Positions 1 to 13,190 of a stretch of DNA of 64,000 bases are shown piece by piece. Location of the stretch: the NCBI GenBank assembly GCA_019914995.1, contig CM034130.1, positions 3,348,001-3,412,000 of the forward strand. The letters run 5' to 3'. The stretch comes from Acanthochlamys bracteata. Its lineage: Eukaryota > Streptophyta > Magnoliopsida > Pandanales > Velloziaceae. How positions within the stretch are numbered: the stretch's first letter is position 1; each line of letters opens with the position of its first letter. The position numbers and the translations under genes are program-made. The notes beneath the pieces were generated by a model. That model saw only the letters and a list, made by a program, of their open reading frames with translations, had not been told where the DNA came from and made no database searches.

Positions 1-3000
1 GTCTTATAGTATAAGAATTGTTATCTATTTATAATGTTACATAAGAAAAATTATAATCTTTCGTAGAAAATTCACACTGCACTAGTGGACTATTATATAT
101 ATATATATATATATAACGATTAAGGCAATTTTATCACTATACTATTGTAATTATACTACTAGATGAAATGTCTCATCAACCCATATGACACAAATGATAC
201 TCATATGCTAATATTGATATTTTACTACTGACTGGAATAAGAAAGATTCCTCCAACAATATCTGATAGGATGTCTAGTCCCACCATGCTCCATACACGAG
301 GTTATGATGGTCCTAATCGTTAATGCGACCAGTGTGTTTGACTCTAATGAACCATTTACATAGTTCATTGCTTCTTTGTCATTTCTTGATTCAGGAGATG
401 GTCATGTTGTGTAATCGTACCACTTCTTCCAATGTAAGAACTGTAGAAAGTCATGCGTAATATGTTTGTTGTCTCCTGAGAGAATGATTTTTCCTGCATA
501 GATATGCGACAGTGAACAATGTGATCCACTTCGTCGAAGAACTCTTGTGCCACATACAGCCTTTCTTTGTCTTCTTTGAAACCCCTCTTGTTGAACTTGT
601 TGAATTGAAGATTGGGTTCTTCAGTTATTGTAAAGAGTTTCCAAATGCTTTATATGATGGACCGGAATATAGATTGAAACCTGTTGAAATAGTTTACAGT
701 AGTGATGCTGCAAATATCAGGAATAAAACTTGCGTATTCTTCCTGATTATTTATGAAAAAAAGTTCGTGGATTCTTCTTGATGATTGTTATTTATGTATA
801 ATACATCAATAAGTCCATTTTGTATGTGTATTTTACATTTAGGAATTTCATGAGAACTGACTAAAAATATTGTTTTCAGTTTTGTTAAGGAATAATCGTC
901 TGATTATCAGGAGTTTTTTTCACTCCCATATCTTCTAGTCTTTGGAAGAATAGAAGAGGTTTTGAATCCTCTAGGAGGTGTGTTAATTCAATGAGATCAT
1001 TCATAAATAGTTGCTTCAACCTCCGTTCCCTTTACTCCTTCATTCTATATTTTATAGAGATGAATAAGTTTTAGAAAACTTTGGATTCTGAACTTAACAA
1101 GGTTCTTCGTCTCAAATTGAGAAAAGATGTTCCTTAGTTTTCGTTATTCAGCAGTTGTGGTTAACAAAGTTGCAGCTCTTTTGTGTTTACTATTTTAGAC
1201 CTTAACGGGGAAGTAAATTTCGATAGTTTTATGTCAGATTAAAAATTGTTATATAAGTATATTTAAGTCTGAAATGGACTTTTTCTAATTAAGTGGCCAA
1301 AAGTTTTCAACTTATAATCAGCTGATTGTATAGCTCTGAGACATTCGTTGAACTAGTTGTAGTCTTCAGGATGATATTTTTTTAGTTCAAAATTATACTA
1401 ATCTTTGAGCACTATAGTAGGTGAAAGATCGTTTGGGGTTCAGCAATGACTACTACTTTACCCTTTTGTTCGGATGTAATGTCATTTTGGGCATTCTGTT
1501 GGATTTGTTCGAAGTTTTTACGAGTAGCTCCTGCGGGAGCTGAGATGCATGCCTTATTGGTAGCAAACCTTTGTCTTTTTGCTGCTGCTAGTTTTCATTG
1601 TATGTCACATTTCATTTCTTCTAAGAATAAACCTAACTCTTGGTTCAAGTTTATTTTTTGTTAAGAAAATAGTAAGTATGTTTGTAATTAGAAATATACC
1701 ATAAGTAAAAATATCGCACAGTAAGAAAACAATGTTTGTTTCGATCTATGCATATCTTTATGTGTTTTCTTTGTAAATTCCTTATCCTGTAAGGAAATGT
1801 GATAATCGTAATAAATATGATCGATTTGTTTGATGTCAATTTTATCGATCTCTTAAGAAAAATATTTGACTATATTCTTTTTCCGTTACGTTCTTGTCTT
1901 GATTTCACTTAGCTTGATGAACGAATTTTATGGGGTCTTATGGATAGATATCTATAATATTATTGTGGATACCAAGTTTAGTTTCAATGGAGACTTTCTT
2001 TGTTGTGGTAAGATGAACTGTATGTTCATATTGATCTTTATTCCAATCAAATTGACCCCTATAGGTGTCTATAACTGTTATGACAACGCCTTCCATACTT
2101 GATTAAACATGTAAAAGTAATTTAGATGAGATATTCGGTTATTGTTGTAACAATGCCAATCTAATAAAACTCAGGACGGACAATTCGTAAGCATTTTCTT
2201 GCACAAGCTTTTTTGATCAAAATACTTGCGACTGAACAGAGCACTCGTTACGGTGGCTTTTGTGTAAGAGTTAAGCCTCGATCTAGATCCTTAGGTCAAA
2301 TTTAACATTTAGACGAAACGATGCATCTCCAGTTCTAGAACTATAAGCCTATACCCCTACTTGACGAGTACTGAGCACAACCATATTCAGTTCTACTTCA
2401 TGGTGTATTAACTCAAGATCTAATAAGGTGTCTTCGAGCACTAACTACTTCAACTTATTAGTTTACAAGATTCTGAACAAATAACAGAACATCTCGCTGC
2501 AATTTAAACTACGGTTATATCAAAACTAAAATAAAAAGATGGAAGACTTTTCAATACCACCAAGCAATCCTGGAGCTTCTGCCACAAGGCGCTACAACCG
2601 AATAGAGAGATAGGAAGCGAAATATTGGAAATAAGTTTACAATACAAGTGGCGAGAGCATAGAGTGGTTAAAAATTCAAGTTTATTGATATGAAAGATGA
2701 AGGGTCATCCTCAACTGTGAGATATGCCCTCAATTATAATGTTATATAACGAATGATGTGGAGCTCCAAATAAGCACCATAAGTTAGTGGCTAATATATA
2801 CATATGGATATATTATTTGATCAAGCATATCTTATCACTATACTATTATAATTATTATTACGATTTGACGAAACGTCTCTTGGACCCATGTAATGCTCAA
2901 GTGGTAGTTGATGGACCTAATTGTCAATATCGAGTGCGGCCAGTATATCCGAATCCAATGAACAACCCGTGTGTCATTCATTGCTTTGTTAGCCATTTTT

Positions 3001-5248
3001 TGGATTTACGAGATAGTCGTGCTATACAATCGTTCCAATCCTTCCAAGTTGCAAAGACTCTAGGAAGTCCTACACAATATGCCCTTTGTCTTTTAAATAG
3101 TTGATAGTAACTCTATTTAGAAAGAGAACGATATTCCACAAATAGACAGCGATGACCAATGTGTTCCGCTTTGTCGAAGAACTCTCATGCTGCATATAGC
3201 CTGTCTTCGTCTTCTTTAAAGTCGTTCTTGTTGAACTTCTTGAATTGAAGATTAGGTTATTCAGTTACTCTATAGAGTTCAATCAATGCTCTATATCTAA
3301 ACCTAGACATAGTATAGAACTTGCTAAAATAATTTGTAGCTACGGTGTTGCAAGTATTAGGGAAAAAAATTATGTATTCTTCATAATGACTTGTATTGAT
3401 GTAGATTTTATGAACAAGTCCTTTTTGTATGTGTGTGTATTTCGATATTTCATGAAAGCGGATCAAAAGCTTTGCTCTTTGGTTTTTATTAAGGAACAAT
3501 TCTTCATTTCTAGGAGTTTTCTATTCATGTATCTTCCAATTGTTTGAAGAATAGAAAAAGTTTTCAATACTTTAGGAGATGTAGTTGATGCGACTTTATC
3601 ATTTCTGAACGACTGCTTCAGCCTCCAATCCTTTTACTCATTCATTCTTATTTTGTAGAGACGAATGATTTCTATAAAGATTTGAATTCTGAGGTTTACA
3701 AAATTCTTCGTCTCAAATTGAGAGAAAATATCTACTAATGTTTGTTATTTGTCAGATGTGCATGAGAAGAGCTATGGCTCCTTTGCGTTTAGTATTTCAG
3801 AATTTAATATGAAAGAAAATTATAACAGTTTTATTACTGGATTAAAAGTTGTTATGTAGGTCTGTGTCATTCTCAAATAGATTATTCCTAATTGGGTGAG
3901 CAAAAATTTTGCAGCTTTATAACCAGCTGTTTAGATAGTTTTGAAATAGCTGTTGACTTCTTGTATTCTTCCGAACTATATTTTTTTAGTTTGAAATTAA
4001 TACTATCTTTGATCATTGTGCAACGAAAGATGGTTTGAGTTCAGTAATGATTACTTCTTTACCCTTACGTTAGGATGTAGAAGCTTATTGAGCATTCTAT
4101 CGAGTCTATTTGACCTTTTTAGTAGTTGCTTCTGTTGGAGCTAAAATGACTTATGTGGGAGTAGACGTGACTTCGCTCTTGTGTGAGATGAGGTGGATGT
4201 TTATTGGAGGTAATTTTTGTCTTTTTTGCAGCTGCTTGTTTTCACTGTATGCCATGTTTCATTTTCTTGCAAGAATTGATTTAACTCTTGGTTTAAGTTC
4301 ATTTTCTATCAAGAAAATCAGCAAGTGTGTTATTATAACTAAAAATATATTTGATATTGTAAGTAAATGTCGTACAGTAAAGAAACAATGTCTACTTTGA
4401 TCTATATACATTTTCGTATGTTTTGTTTGTAAATTTCCTTTTCATATAGGAAAAGGTAACAATCATAATAAGTACGATCAATTTGTTTGATGTCAATTTT
4501 ATGGTTCTCTTTAGAAGAATATTTGACCACATTTTTTCAGTGCATCCTTGCCTTGCTTTTCTTGGATTGATGACCGAATTTTTAATATTTTTTGAATATG
4601 ATATATACAATATAATTATAGATACAAATTTATTTCAGTAGAAATTTTCGCTATTGTAGGAAGATAAACTCTATATCCATAATAATAATTACTCAGATCG
4701 ATGTGACCCCAATATGTGTAGTTTAAGATTGCTGTCTCAACTTCTTCATTTTTAGTTGTACTTGCATAAATAGCTTATAGGAGATGTTTAGTAATTGCCA
4801 TAATAATATAAAAATTAGTAAAAATTAGGACAAATAATTTTTTATCATTCTTCTCCTCTTAAAAGATTTCTCATCCAAACACTTGCGACTAAATAGAGCA
4901 CCCCGTATTGTGGCTTTCGTGTAAGAGCTAAGCTCGATCTAAAATCTTAGTGCCAAAATTGTATTTTAGATAGAATGGTGCAGTGCCAGTTGTAGAACTA
5001 TATGCATATTCCTTTACTTTGCAAGTATCGAGTACAGATGTAACTTATTTTTTACTCCATAGCGTACAAGTTTAAGATCAATGAAGTGTTCGTTCGAACT
5101 CTTAAATTCTTCAGCTTATCATTGATTATGAACAAACAATAGAGCATCTTCCTATAATTTAAACTATCATCGTATGAACAACTAAAAATAAAAAAAAGAA
5201 AGACCTACCAGTACTAAAAAGCAAATCTTGGAGCTTCTATCATCTAAG

Positions 5249-5258
5249 GCTCTGATAC
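5249..5258 (-). promoter_or_regulatory. Primer-binding-site-like motif of LTR element
   Basis: The minus strand reads gtatcagagc, the core of the tRNA-iMet-complementary primer-binding site of many plant retrotransposons. It sits exactly where the LTR-like block begins. The same motif recurs at 6002-6011 next to another LTR-like block. Confidence 0.55.
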
Positions 5259-6001
5259 TAGACCGAGAGATAGGAAACAAAAAGTTAAAAAAAAAATTAT
5301 GATACAAGAGCAATAGCATAAAACAGTGAATCGAGTTTATTGATATGATGTGTAAGGGGTCGTCGATTGTGAGGGTTATCCTTTGTTTATCAAGTTATTA
5401 TAAGGAGCACTATAGCATTCCAGATAAGACTCACTATACACTAAAGAAAGACATATATACATGTTGATATAGTAAAATGATTAAACGAATCTTATTACTA
5501 TATTATTATAATTATTACGACTAGACCAAACTCTCGTCGACCCCATGTGATACCTATATACTGATGTTGATGTTTCACCGTTGAATGCAATAAGAAGGAA
5601 CCCTTTAATAGTGGTTGGTGTGATATTTGGTGCAAACTCGAGTTTATTGATATGAGAGGCGATGACGGATCCTCAAGTGTGAGAATTGATATCTACTTAT
5701 AATGTTATATAAGGAACATTGCATCTTTCCTAAAACTCAGCATACACTAGTTGTCGACATATATATGTGGTAGAGTAATATAATTAAGAAGATTTTTTGT
5801 CACTGTACTATTATAATTATTACTATGAGATGAAGCATCTCATATGTGATATCATGTGGTGCAAATATAGTGAGGTTGATGTTTTACTTTGCAAGTGTAC
5901 ATCTTCTGCAATGTAAGCAGGTGTTAGAACAACAAAATATTAAAAAAACCCAAGAAAGACTTACTAGTATGCAAGGCAAACTTGGAGCGTCTACAATCAA
6001 A

Positions 6002-6011
6002 GCTCTGATAC
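6002..6011 (-). promoter_or_regulatory. Second primer-binding-site-like motif
   Basis: Same decamer as at 5249-5258, again followed (towards higher coordinates) by the 'tagac.tagagat' start of the LTR-like block. Only a short internal remnant (about 5890-6001) lies beside it, so this unit is mostly deleted. Confidence 0.5.
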
Positions 6012-6390
6012 TAGACGTAGAGATATGAAAAAAAGTTGGAAGAAATTATAATACAAGAAACGAGAGTACATGAGTGTCATATATATATGGTGTAGGTTTG
6101 ACAAAACGTTTCCTCTCATAGTAATAATTGTACTAGTAACAGGAAGATTTATTTAATCATTGTACTATGCTCATGTGTATATATCAGCCGCTAGGATAAA
6201 GTGAGTTATCGGAACGCCACTATATTTTTATGCAATACTAGAGATGGAAAACAACCCTCTCATTTGAGGAGGATCCCTCATCCTTTATATCAATAAACTC
6301 AAATTTTTCACTACTCTCTACTCTTGCTTTTTGTATATAATTTTTTGCCAATTTTTTCCTTAATATTTCTCTATCTGCGTTACGCTCACA

Positions 6391-8000
6391 AAAGCAAATA
6401 CACGTTATTGATCACAAAGAACGTTAGGAGTAGAGATTAACGCAACAGAGATCGTCATCGCTCCTAGAAGAAGTAATCGTGCATGGTTGAAAACACGCGG
6501 AGTAAAGACCGAAAATTGGCGTATAGTGAAATGCACGCGGAGTCCATAATAATTATATGTGCGAAGAAGAGATAGATATCAACACGCTACTGATTGCGTG
6601 TTGAAAAAACAATTGTATCTGATAAAATCAAAAGCAATGATTGTGTGCGATTGAAAAGTATGCGCATTAATATAGGAAGAAGGAGATCACATATTCAAAA
6701 TAAAATTTATAGAAATTAGGCTGTAGGATAAAATACCAATCAAATAGTAAAGATGATTACATTGCAAAGAAAAGATTGACTGGTTTGATACGACTATAAA
6801 TTTAGAGACACAATTCTATCTTTTTTCCTTGATCTCTTCTTTACTAGAAAAATTACTTATAAACCTTTCGATTACAAGTTAAGAGAAGAAATAAGAAAGA
6901 TTATAAAGAAAGCAATACTACAATCAATACAATCAACAAAAAAGAAGTATTACATCAAAAAAATTTGGCAAGAATAAAGTTGCTTAGAATGTTTACTAAT
7001 AACTATATACTTGTCTAGTTGGTTTCCTTGTAGAATCAACTTAGATTTTACAATAAGAACTCAAATGAAACTTATTTAAATTTTAGAGGTTAGAGTAAAA
7101 CTAATATATAAATGTAAATGTTGCAAATATTGTTTAATTCTTTTATGGTTATTGTTGTTTGTATCATCAGTTACACTCATGGAAGACCACGCTCTCCTAT
7201 CACAAACTTAAATTATGCGAAAGGTTACAAAAGGAAGCATGCATCCGGCTTTAGTTGGCATGCGTTTTGTATACTACGTGTATCAAATACTTCTTGTATA
7301 TATATGGTATCATAAAGTTCATGCTTTTATATATCAAACATTAAGAGATTGTTTGGGAATACTTATGAAATAAACTTTTCTATAATGAAGAAATAAATAA
7401 TAAGAAAATCTTACTACGTAAAATTTTTTTATATTTTTAAATTTGTAAATAAATTCTTTAAACTATTATAAAAGATTTATTAAAATACATAAAATAAAAA
7501 ATTGATAAGAAATTTTTATAGAATGGAATGACAAATAGTCCCTAAGATGGGTTTGATTCGTTCTCTTACAATCGTATCATAAGCATCTTGATCTCATCAA
7601 TTTGATTGCTAAGAATGCTAAATTATTTCGTTTGATTTGAATTTGAATTTCAAAAATCTATCATCATTTTATTAAATATCTCTTATTTTGTACAAAATAA
7701 AAAAATAAATCCATTCATCTAAATTAATAAAATAAAATTAGAAAAGAAAACACACCAAAAGAAAGAAAGAAAAAGATAGCAAGATGAAGAAAGAAAAGAA
7801 CTTAAAAAAAAAAAAAAGAAGAAACAGAAAGAGAAAATTATATTAAAATAGAAGAAAAAAATAAATAATTAAAAATAAAAAAATAAGTAACAATAATTTT
7901 AATATTCAATAAATAGTATGATTTCTATATATTAAAAAGTTGATATTACTATTTTTTTCTCGTAGTAATCACATTATATTTTCCCATATTAAATTCTCAA
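6391..8000. other. AT-rich region without recognisable gene
   Basis: No coding pattern recognised. 7330-7555 ('gattgtttgggaatac' through 'gacaaatagtccctaa') looks like an AT-rich MITE-type insertion but I could not fix its ends. 7740-7870 is purine-rich. Short open frames here have no family features. Confidence 0.4.
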
Positions 8001-8013
8001 GAATTCTGTTTTT

Positions 8014-9870
8014 ATGAACAAACGAAAATGTCATGGTTGTTGTTTCTTGAGCTCAGCTGCTGCTACAGTTGTTGCTCTCCCTGACAATTCCTCACCGGAA
8101 ATTTTCGTTAACCAAAAGAAGAATTGCATCGGTTGCTTGCTTCTCTGACCTGTGCAGCCGCAGCGGCTCTCTCTCCGCTGGCGAGAATGTCGTCACCATT
8201 TTCAATCAGCCAATCGCAATCATCATATCCTTCGAGCTGGATCTCTGTTCCTGGCTGTGACGCTCCCGTGCCTATCATTACTGGAACGTGTCTTCCAGTT
8301 CTGATCTCAGGTATCATCATTGCGATTTCTATGTATAGAATTCTTAGTATGTTTTATGATGAGAAGTCGATTTGCTTGATTATTCTGTGAATGAATTAAT
8401 TGCTCTGGGTTGAATGTGTAGTGTACGTTCTGGTGTGCTTTAAGCCGTTGAGTTTGTAATCTTTGTTGTTGTTTCTCTCTTTCAGCAACGCAATTTTAGT
8501 CTGCTCCGTTCAAGAAGTGGTTGGAGAATTTGCAGGGTGATAGAGGGCTTCTAGCTACGGGAGATACAACTTCGAAGCAAGTGTGTATTCAGGTATTACA
8601 CATTTCAGATAATTATCAGCACACATAATAGATACAAACGTTTGTTTTTTTTCCTTTTGTCAAAATTTATATAATTTACATCATCTAACATAACATATCT
8701 AGTAACCAATTCATTGTACCAGATTAGAGTGCTAAGTATATGTTTGGGGTTTGTTCTTGTTGTTTTCATGAAGAAAATATAAGGTTACAATTGGATAAAA
8801 AGAACTGTGTAAAGCAAAGTAGCAGCTAAAGTCCAACAAATGTGTCATTGTTTGCCAATTTTATATTCTTGAGAATTGTAGCTGCTTATGTGTTCATGCT
8901 GAAATAGCCAGATTCTCTTATTTAGGGGTGGATATGTTTGAAAGAGGTCTTGGCTTCCTGAAGTTTAAACCAGATGTCCAGTATCTTAGGATGATGCATT
9001 ATATCATGGATTAAAGTACACTTTGTCTTTTTTCACTGAGGACTTTCGGTTTCACTCCAAATGGATCTATTTTAATTGAAGTATTATCTGATTGTATATG
9101 CGTTTTATGCATTCATTCATGAATGTGCTTGATTAAACCATAGTTATTTGATTATATGTTGCATTGGAACTTCAATTAGTTCTTTAAGTTGTGATTCTTT
9201 GATACTTCTAAAATTCGCAATCGTTTCCTTCTAACTTTTTGTTCTAGCCTTAGGTTGTTTAAAAATTGAAGTATTAATTTAAGCCTAGTGGAATATGAAT
9301 TTAATTACAGATAGAAAACTCTAAATGAGGTAAAGATCTTAGTCCCTTTCTTGTGCCAAATCTTTGCTCATAATGTGTCTGTCCTTCTAATAAGGAGCAA
9401 CATTTTGGGCAAATACTTTGCACTTTGAAGTCAAGTTGCACTTATGATAATTGAAATAATCACGTCGATTAGTTTTTTTGGGACTTAACAGCATGTATAG
9501 CCAGCTTTTTCTTGAAAAGGATTATCCTATTTGATACTTTCTGCTGCTTTTATATCTACCAATAATGGTTGCGATTAAATGGCTTGTCCTTGTATCCATT
9601 TTTACTTCTTTTTCTTTTCTTCAGGGAGGTTGGGATGAGGAGTTTAACCTATTTCTCTATAGGGGCCATGTTGAAAAGAAAGTGGTTGATGCATTCAAAG
9701 GAAAAGATAAGGGCCTTGATGATCATTGGGAACTAATTAAGGTACTTGTTGTTCCATATGATAAATATGCTGCATGACTGCTGATGCAAAAGCTCTTACT
9801 GCTATGGTTCTGTATAAAATGGCCAAGAGAGGTGGCCTTCTTCCAAGTAAAGTGAGCACTTAGTAGCGAG
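8014..9870 (+). pseudogene. Exon-like remnants of an unidentified host gene
   Basis: Three pieces read like exons of one gene. At about 8501-8592, after a possible 'ttttag' acceptor, the frame begins SAPFKKWLENLQGDRG and ends at an apparent GT donor. At about 9626-9740, after 'ttcttcag', the frame reads GGWDEEFNLFLYRGHVEKK and later GKDKGLDDHWELIK. At about 9780-9850 the frame reads ALTAMVLYKMAKRGGLLPSK but is offset from the previous piece, with stops just after it. A possible 5' exon with a low-complexity, Ala/Ser-rich frame lies at 8069-8310, but no single frame with a good start joins all the parts. I do not recognise the family. The frame offset near 9775 and the two stops near 9860 suggest a broken gene; the alternative is an intron or exon I have misplaced. 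Strand is well supported by three consistent splice-like junctions. Confidence 0.4.
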
Positions 9871-10781
9871 GATGCGTCGCTAAAGGGATTGTATATGAAT
9901 GAGGTCTTGGCATCAGTCTATGCAACATTTTTTGAAGTAGTTCTTATGAGGATGCACATCTTGGTTGGTTACGCAGCTACAGGAAAGCAGATGTTTTATA
10001 TCAACCTTGTGCTACCTCAGAAAGCAGCTTTCTCATTTAACCAATCTGTATTCTTGAATTTAGGATCCTTTACTTCGGATTTTGACGAATCATGTATTGC
10101 GATGTGTGATTTACAAACTTTCATTTCGTTTAGCTCCTTGCAAGATGTAAATACTTCAAAGCTTAAACTGCAACGTAAAAGTCCAATTGTCAAGGAAAAA
10201 GTCTCAAAGATCATCTTAAATGCAACCAAGAAGTTTATGATACTTACACTTCGTGGTGACTGGCATAGCAAGATAAAAGTAGAAAGTCCCAAACTGATTG
10301 GGATATGATCTTACATGTACCATTTAGGATATACCTTGACGTGTTTGGTTCGTTGTGCTATGTATGACTTGATATCATTGTCAATGTGGATCTGATTTAA
10401 AAGGAAAAGATTTTGCTGTCAATTTTAAATTGACTGGAAAGTACCTTCGGTTGAGAGCTGATAACAAATGAAAGGACTTTTTCTTCGTGCTTGAGAAAGA
10501 TTTTTCATCGCTGCTTCAGGCTCAATGCCTTCAGAATCAGTTTCTTTCAACCATTACTTTCTTTGGAAAGTTTCTCTTTGCACGAGAGCTCTTCTTAGGA
10601 ATATTCATCCATCATTTTCCCGTCGTATTTTGCAAGGATCTTTTTGCCTGACTATGAAATGCATTAATAACTGCAGAGATGTTAACTTTTTATTCAGTGA
10701 GTGTGGGGCCTCAGAAAATAGACCAATACGATCGTAGCTGAAATGCAGCATGACATTGAAGTGTCTGGCTAATCTTATTAT
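9871..10781. other. Region between gene remnant and FUC1, no clear gene
   Basis: Open frames exist on both strands (for example 9889-10308 plus) but they lack domains or splice context I can support. It is probably the 3' flank of the gene remnant on the left and of FUC1 on the right. Confidence 0.35.
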
Positions 10782-12454
10782 TCAGAATTGCTTATAATTT
10801 GATTGGTACTTGGGATTGGTTGAGTTGGTGTTGAAATCTTCGGTCCAGAACGGATCGAAGTGCAGGCCAATTGCGGATATTAGTGGAACATTTTTTGACT
10901 TCAGTATCCAGATCCTCACCTTCTTGGCACTGATTGGATACCTGAGCCGGTGCAGGCGCTTGTGACCAACTGTCGTACCATTTGCCACTGCCATGCCATC
11001 AGCCTCAATTGAGTGCAATTGGATTCTCTGGCCCAAGCTGATCGCTTCTTGAATTCTTATGACATTGAAGCTAGCATTACCTTTGATACAACTTAGTTCA
11101 ATCCAGTAAATGGTTGCATCTATGCCTGCTTCAGGAGCCCAGTAAGTGTCATCATCTCCGTCTAAGACTTTGTCTGCAGTGAAACCACCATATCTGCCTC
11201 CTCTCTGGCTGATGGCCTTTCCCATGCTCTCTTTTGCAATGTCAATAGAGAAGATTGTTTGGATTGCTGACTGGAACTCTTGAAGTCTTTCGATGTCTGT
11301 CTCAGATATCAGACCTGTAGAGTTGGGAGGCACATTAAGCAGCAGGACACAGTTGTGCCCAACCGATTTGTAGTAAATGTCCAGAAGCTGATTCAGTGGC
11401 TTTGGTTTCTCAGCCTTGTGCCAGAACCAGCCCTTGCGGATTGAGATATCGCACTCTGGAGGCACCCAGTCAGTTCCACTAGCATCACCTGTGTTTAGAT
11501 AACTAGTCCAGAAAGACCAATAATTATGTTGGAGTTCAAGCAAAAGGTAATTCAACTAAATGCAACTATAAAATTCAAGTTCGCTCACCTAACTATGCTG
11601 CCATCTCCTATTCTGAGTAAGGTGCGGTTGATGGAAGACCAACAGGTATCACCTGCAAACCCTTGTTCTTCACCAACCCACCTGACATCAGGTCCAGCAT
11701 CAGAGAATATGTTTACTGAACTCTGCATCTGCTTCACCATTGCAAACCAGTCCTGAAAGTGGTATGTCATGTTTGGTGCATTGGGACCCTTTGCTCCATC
11801 GAACCAGATCTCATGAATGCTTCCATATCTACATACAGGTAAGAACCATATTCACATATTACACATCATAAACAACTATATTAACTGAGAAGTTATCAGG
11901 TCAGTTGCAGTGTTCTACTCTGTAAGCAGTTCTTGGAGCTGTCCTATGTAGAACTCATTGTACTCGAGTTCCTGACCATAAGTCTTCTCATGGCGATCCC
12001 ACGGTGAGAGATACAGCCCTGCATCAATCCCACGGGCCTTCGCAGCTTCAGTAAAATCTCTTACAACGTCGCCTTTCCCACCTCTCCATGGACTGCTGGC
12101 AACTGAATGATCAGTATAAGCCGATGGCCAAAGGCAGAATCCATCATGGTGCTTCGCAGTAAGTATGACGAGCGAAAAACCCGCATCTGCAGCTGCATCT
12201 ATCCATTGCCAGGAATTGATACCTGCAGGATTGAAAATAGATGGATCTTCCTTGCCTGTTCCCCATTCAGAGTCAGTGAAGGTGTTCACGCCAAAGTGGA
12301 AGAACATGATAAGTTCACGTCGTTGCCATTTTAGCTGAGAAGCTGAAGGAATCGGTGGAGACGGCAACGGAGGTGGAGTTGCAAGTTTTGGTTGAGCAGA
12401 AGGCCATTGAACAAGGAGCGTGACTAGCAACAGCCTCAACCATGAAGCTCTCAT
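10782..12454 (-). CDS. FUC1: Alpha-L-fucosidase 1 (GH29), secreted
   Basis: Three coding exons on the minus strand: 12454-11919, 11828-11589, 11502-10782, joined by GT-AG introns of 90 and 86 bp into 498 codons, close to Arabidopsis FUC1. Residues 1-21 (MRASWLRLLLVTLLVQWPSA..) form a signal peptide, followed by a Pro-rich linker and the GH29 barrel beginning near LKWQRRELIMFFHFGVNTF. Family landmarks are LTAKHHDGFCLWPS, SPWDRHE, EIWFDGAKG (Asp at about residue 189, the expected nucleophile of this GH29 branch), FSDAGPDVRWVG, and DWVPPECD. The C-terminal third (about 330-498, with YWAPE and GQRI motifs) matches the beta-sandwich tail of plant FUC1. Known role of the family: removal of alpha-1,3/1,4-fucose from Lewis-a type N-glycans in the apoplast. 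No frameshift or missing residue seen. The start is fixed by the signal peptide and a TATA-like box just upstream. Confidence 0.96.
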
Positions 12455-12493
12455 TCTAATGCTTTGTTATAATGATCAGCAAGGATAAGGTGG

Positions 12494-12502
12494 TTATATA
12501 TA
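12494..12502 (-). promoter_or_regulatory. TATA-like box of FUC1
   Basis: The minus strand reads tatatataa, about 40 bp upstream of the FUC1 start codon. That spacing would give a very short 5' UTR. Inferred from position and sequence only. Confidence 0.4.
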
Positions 12503-12509
12503 TGATGCA

Positions 12510-13182
12510 TAAGATACTTGATTTCAGTGGTGAGAAGTAATTCTCTAGAAAAACGGTTGTACGAAACTTGGTTCACGGGTTGTTGTCAATGGACAAATCA
12601 CGCATGATGCTGAATACAACAAGAAACAGAGCTTGGCTTGGCACGAGATGCTTGTACAGGAAGAGGACTGTATGAATTGAGGGATAAGGTTTAGTAACAG
12701 TGATGCATATTCTTGTTTGCATTCCTCGCGTGTTAATTTTGTTCTGAAATGAGTTTTAAAAAATAAATATTGAAATAAAAATTGAATCCAATTTTATATT
12801 TATTTATTATTAAAAATTAGAATTAAAATAAATATTTTAGTTTTAAAATTTAAATTACTGAGTAGAGTTTTTTTCCTTAAAACTTGAGTATAATTTTTAT
12901 GTTTATTTTGATTTAAAAGTGAGTTAAAAATTGGAGTATCTCAAAGAAAAAAATTAGTTAAAATTGTTGCTAAACACGAACTCTTTTATGAGAGGAGAAG
13001 CGTTGATAAGTTAAAGCCATGCTTATTTAGGTTTAAACTTATGTTCTTTCTGTCAAAAACTGAGTTCCAACGAGCTTTTGTATTTATTTCTTATCAGAAA
13101 TTTTATTTACTCACTTTTAAACCTCATTTTAACAGCCATATTTAAAAAAATTTATTTCTAAACTCATTTTAAATAAAAAGTA
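12510..13182. other. FUC1 upstream region, AT-rich
   Basis: No gene seen. About 12740-13182 together with about 14011-14105 looks like one AT-rich repeat split by the hAT element at 13191-14002: similar 'cttatttaggtttaaactta' and, inverted, 'gttaggcttgaaattgagtt' sequences lie near its two ends. Confidence 0.35.
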
Positions 13183-13190
13183 TATAAAAG

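Larger units (their letters stand above)
1..6390 (-). mobile_element. Decayed tandem array of LTR-retroelement units
   Basis: Two internal regions (about 250-2590 and 2960-5250) are diverged direct repeats over their whole length; for example the segments at 545-640 and 3185-3280, 1440-1660 and 4030-4270, and 2225-2290 and 4885-4945 read almost the same. They are separated by LTR-like blocks (about 1-250, 2605-2960, 5259-5620, 5650-5890) sharing a 'gtttattgatatga' motif and a later 'attattataattatta' motif. Next to the blocks lies 'gctctgatac' (5249-5258 and 6002-6011), the reverse complement of the initiator-tRNA-Met primer-binding site common in plant LTR elements, which puts the elements on the minus strand. 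A further block at about 6060-6390 is inverted. No intact gag or pol frame is visible, so this is either a very decayed or a non-autonomous family. Boundaries are approximate. Confidence 0.6.

Noticed and set aside
8108-8320. Minus-strand open frame opposite the exon-like pieces of the 8-10 kb gene
   Set aside because: Acidic, unfamiliar, without splice context; the plus-strand pieces downstream fix the gene's direction.
10017-10308. Overlapping open frames on both strands
   Set aside because: No domain, no clear junctions to neighbours, and both strands equally open; treated as chance.
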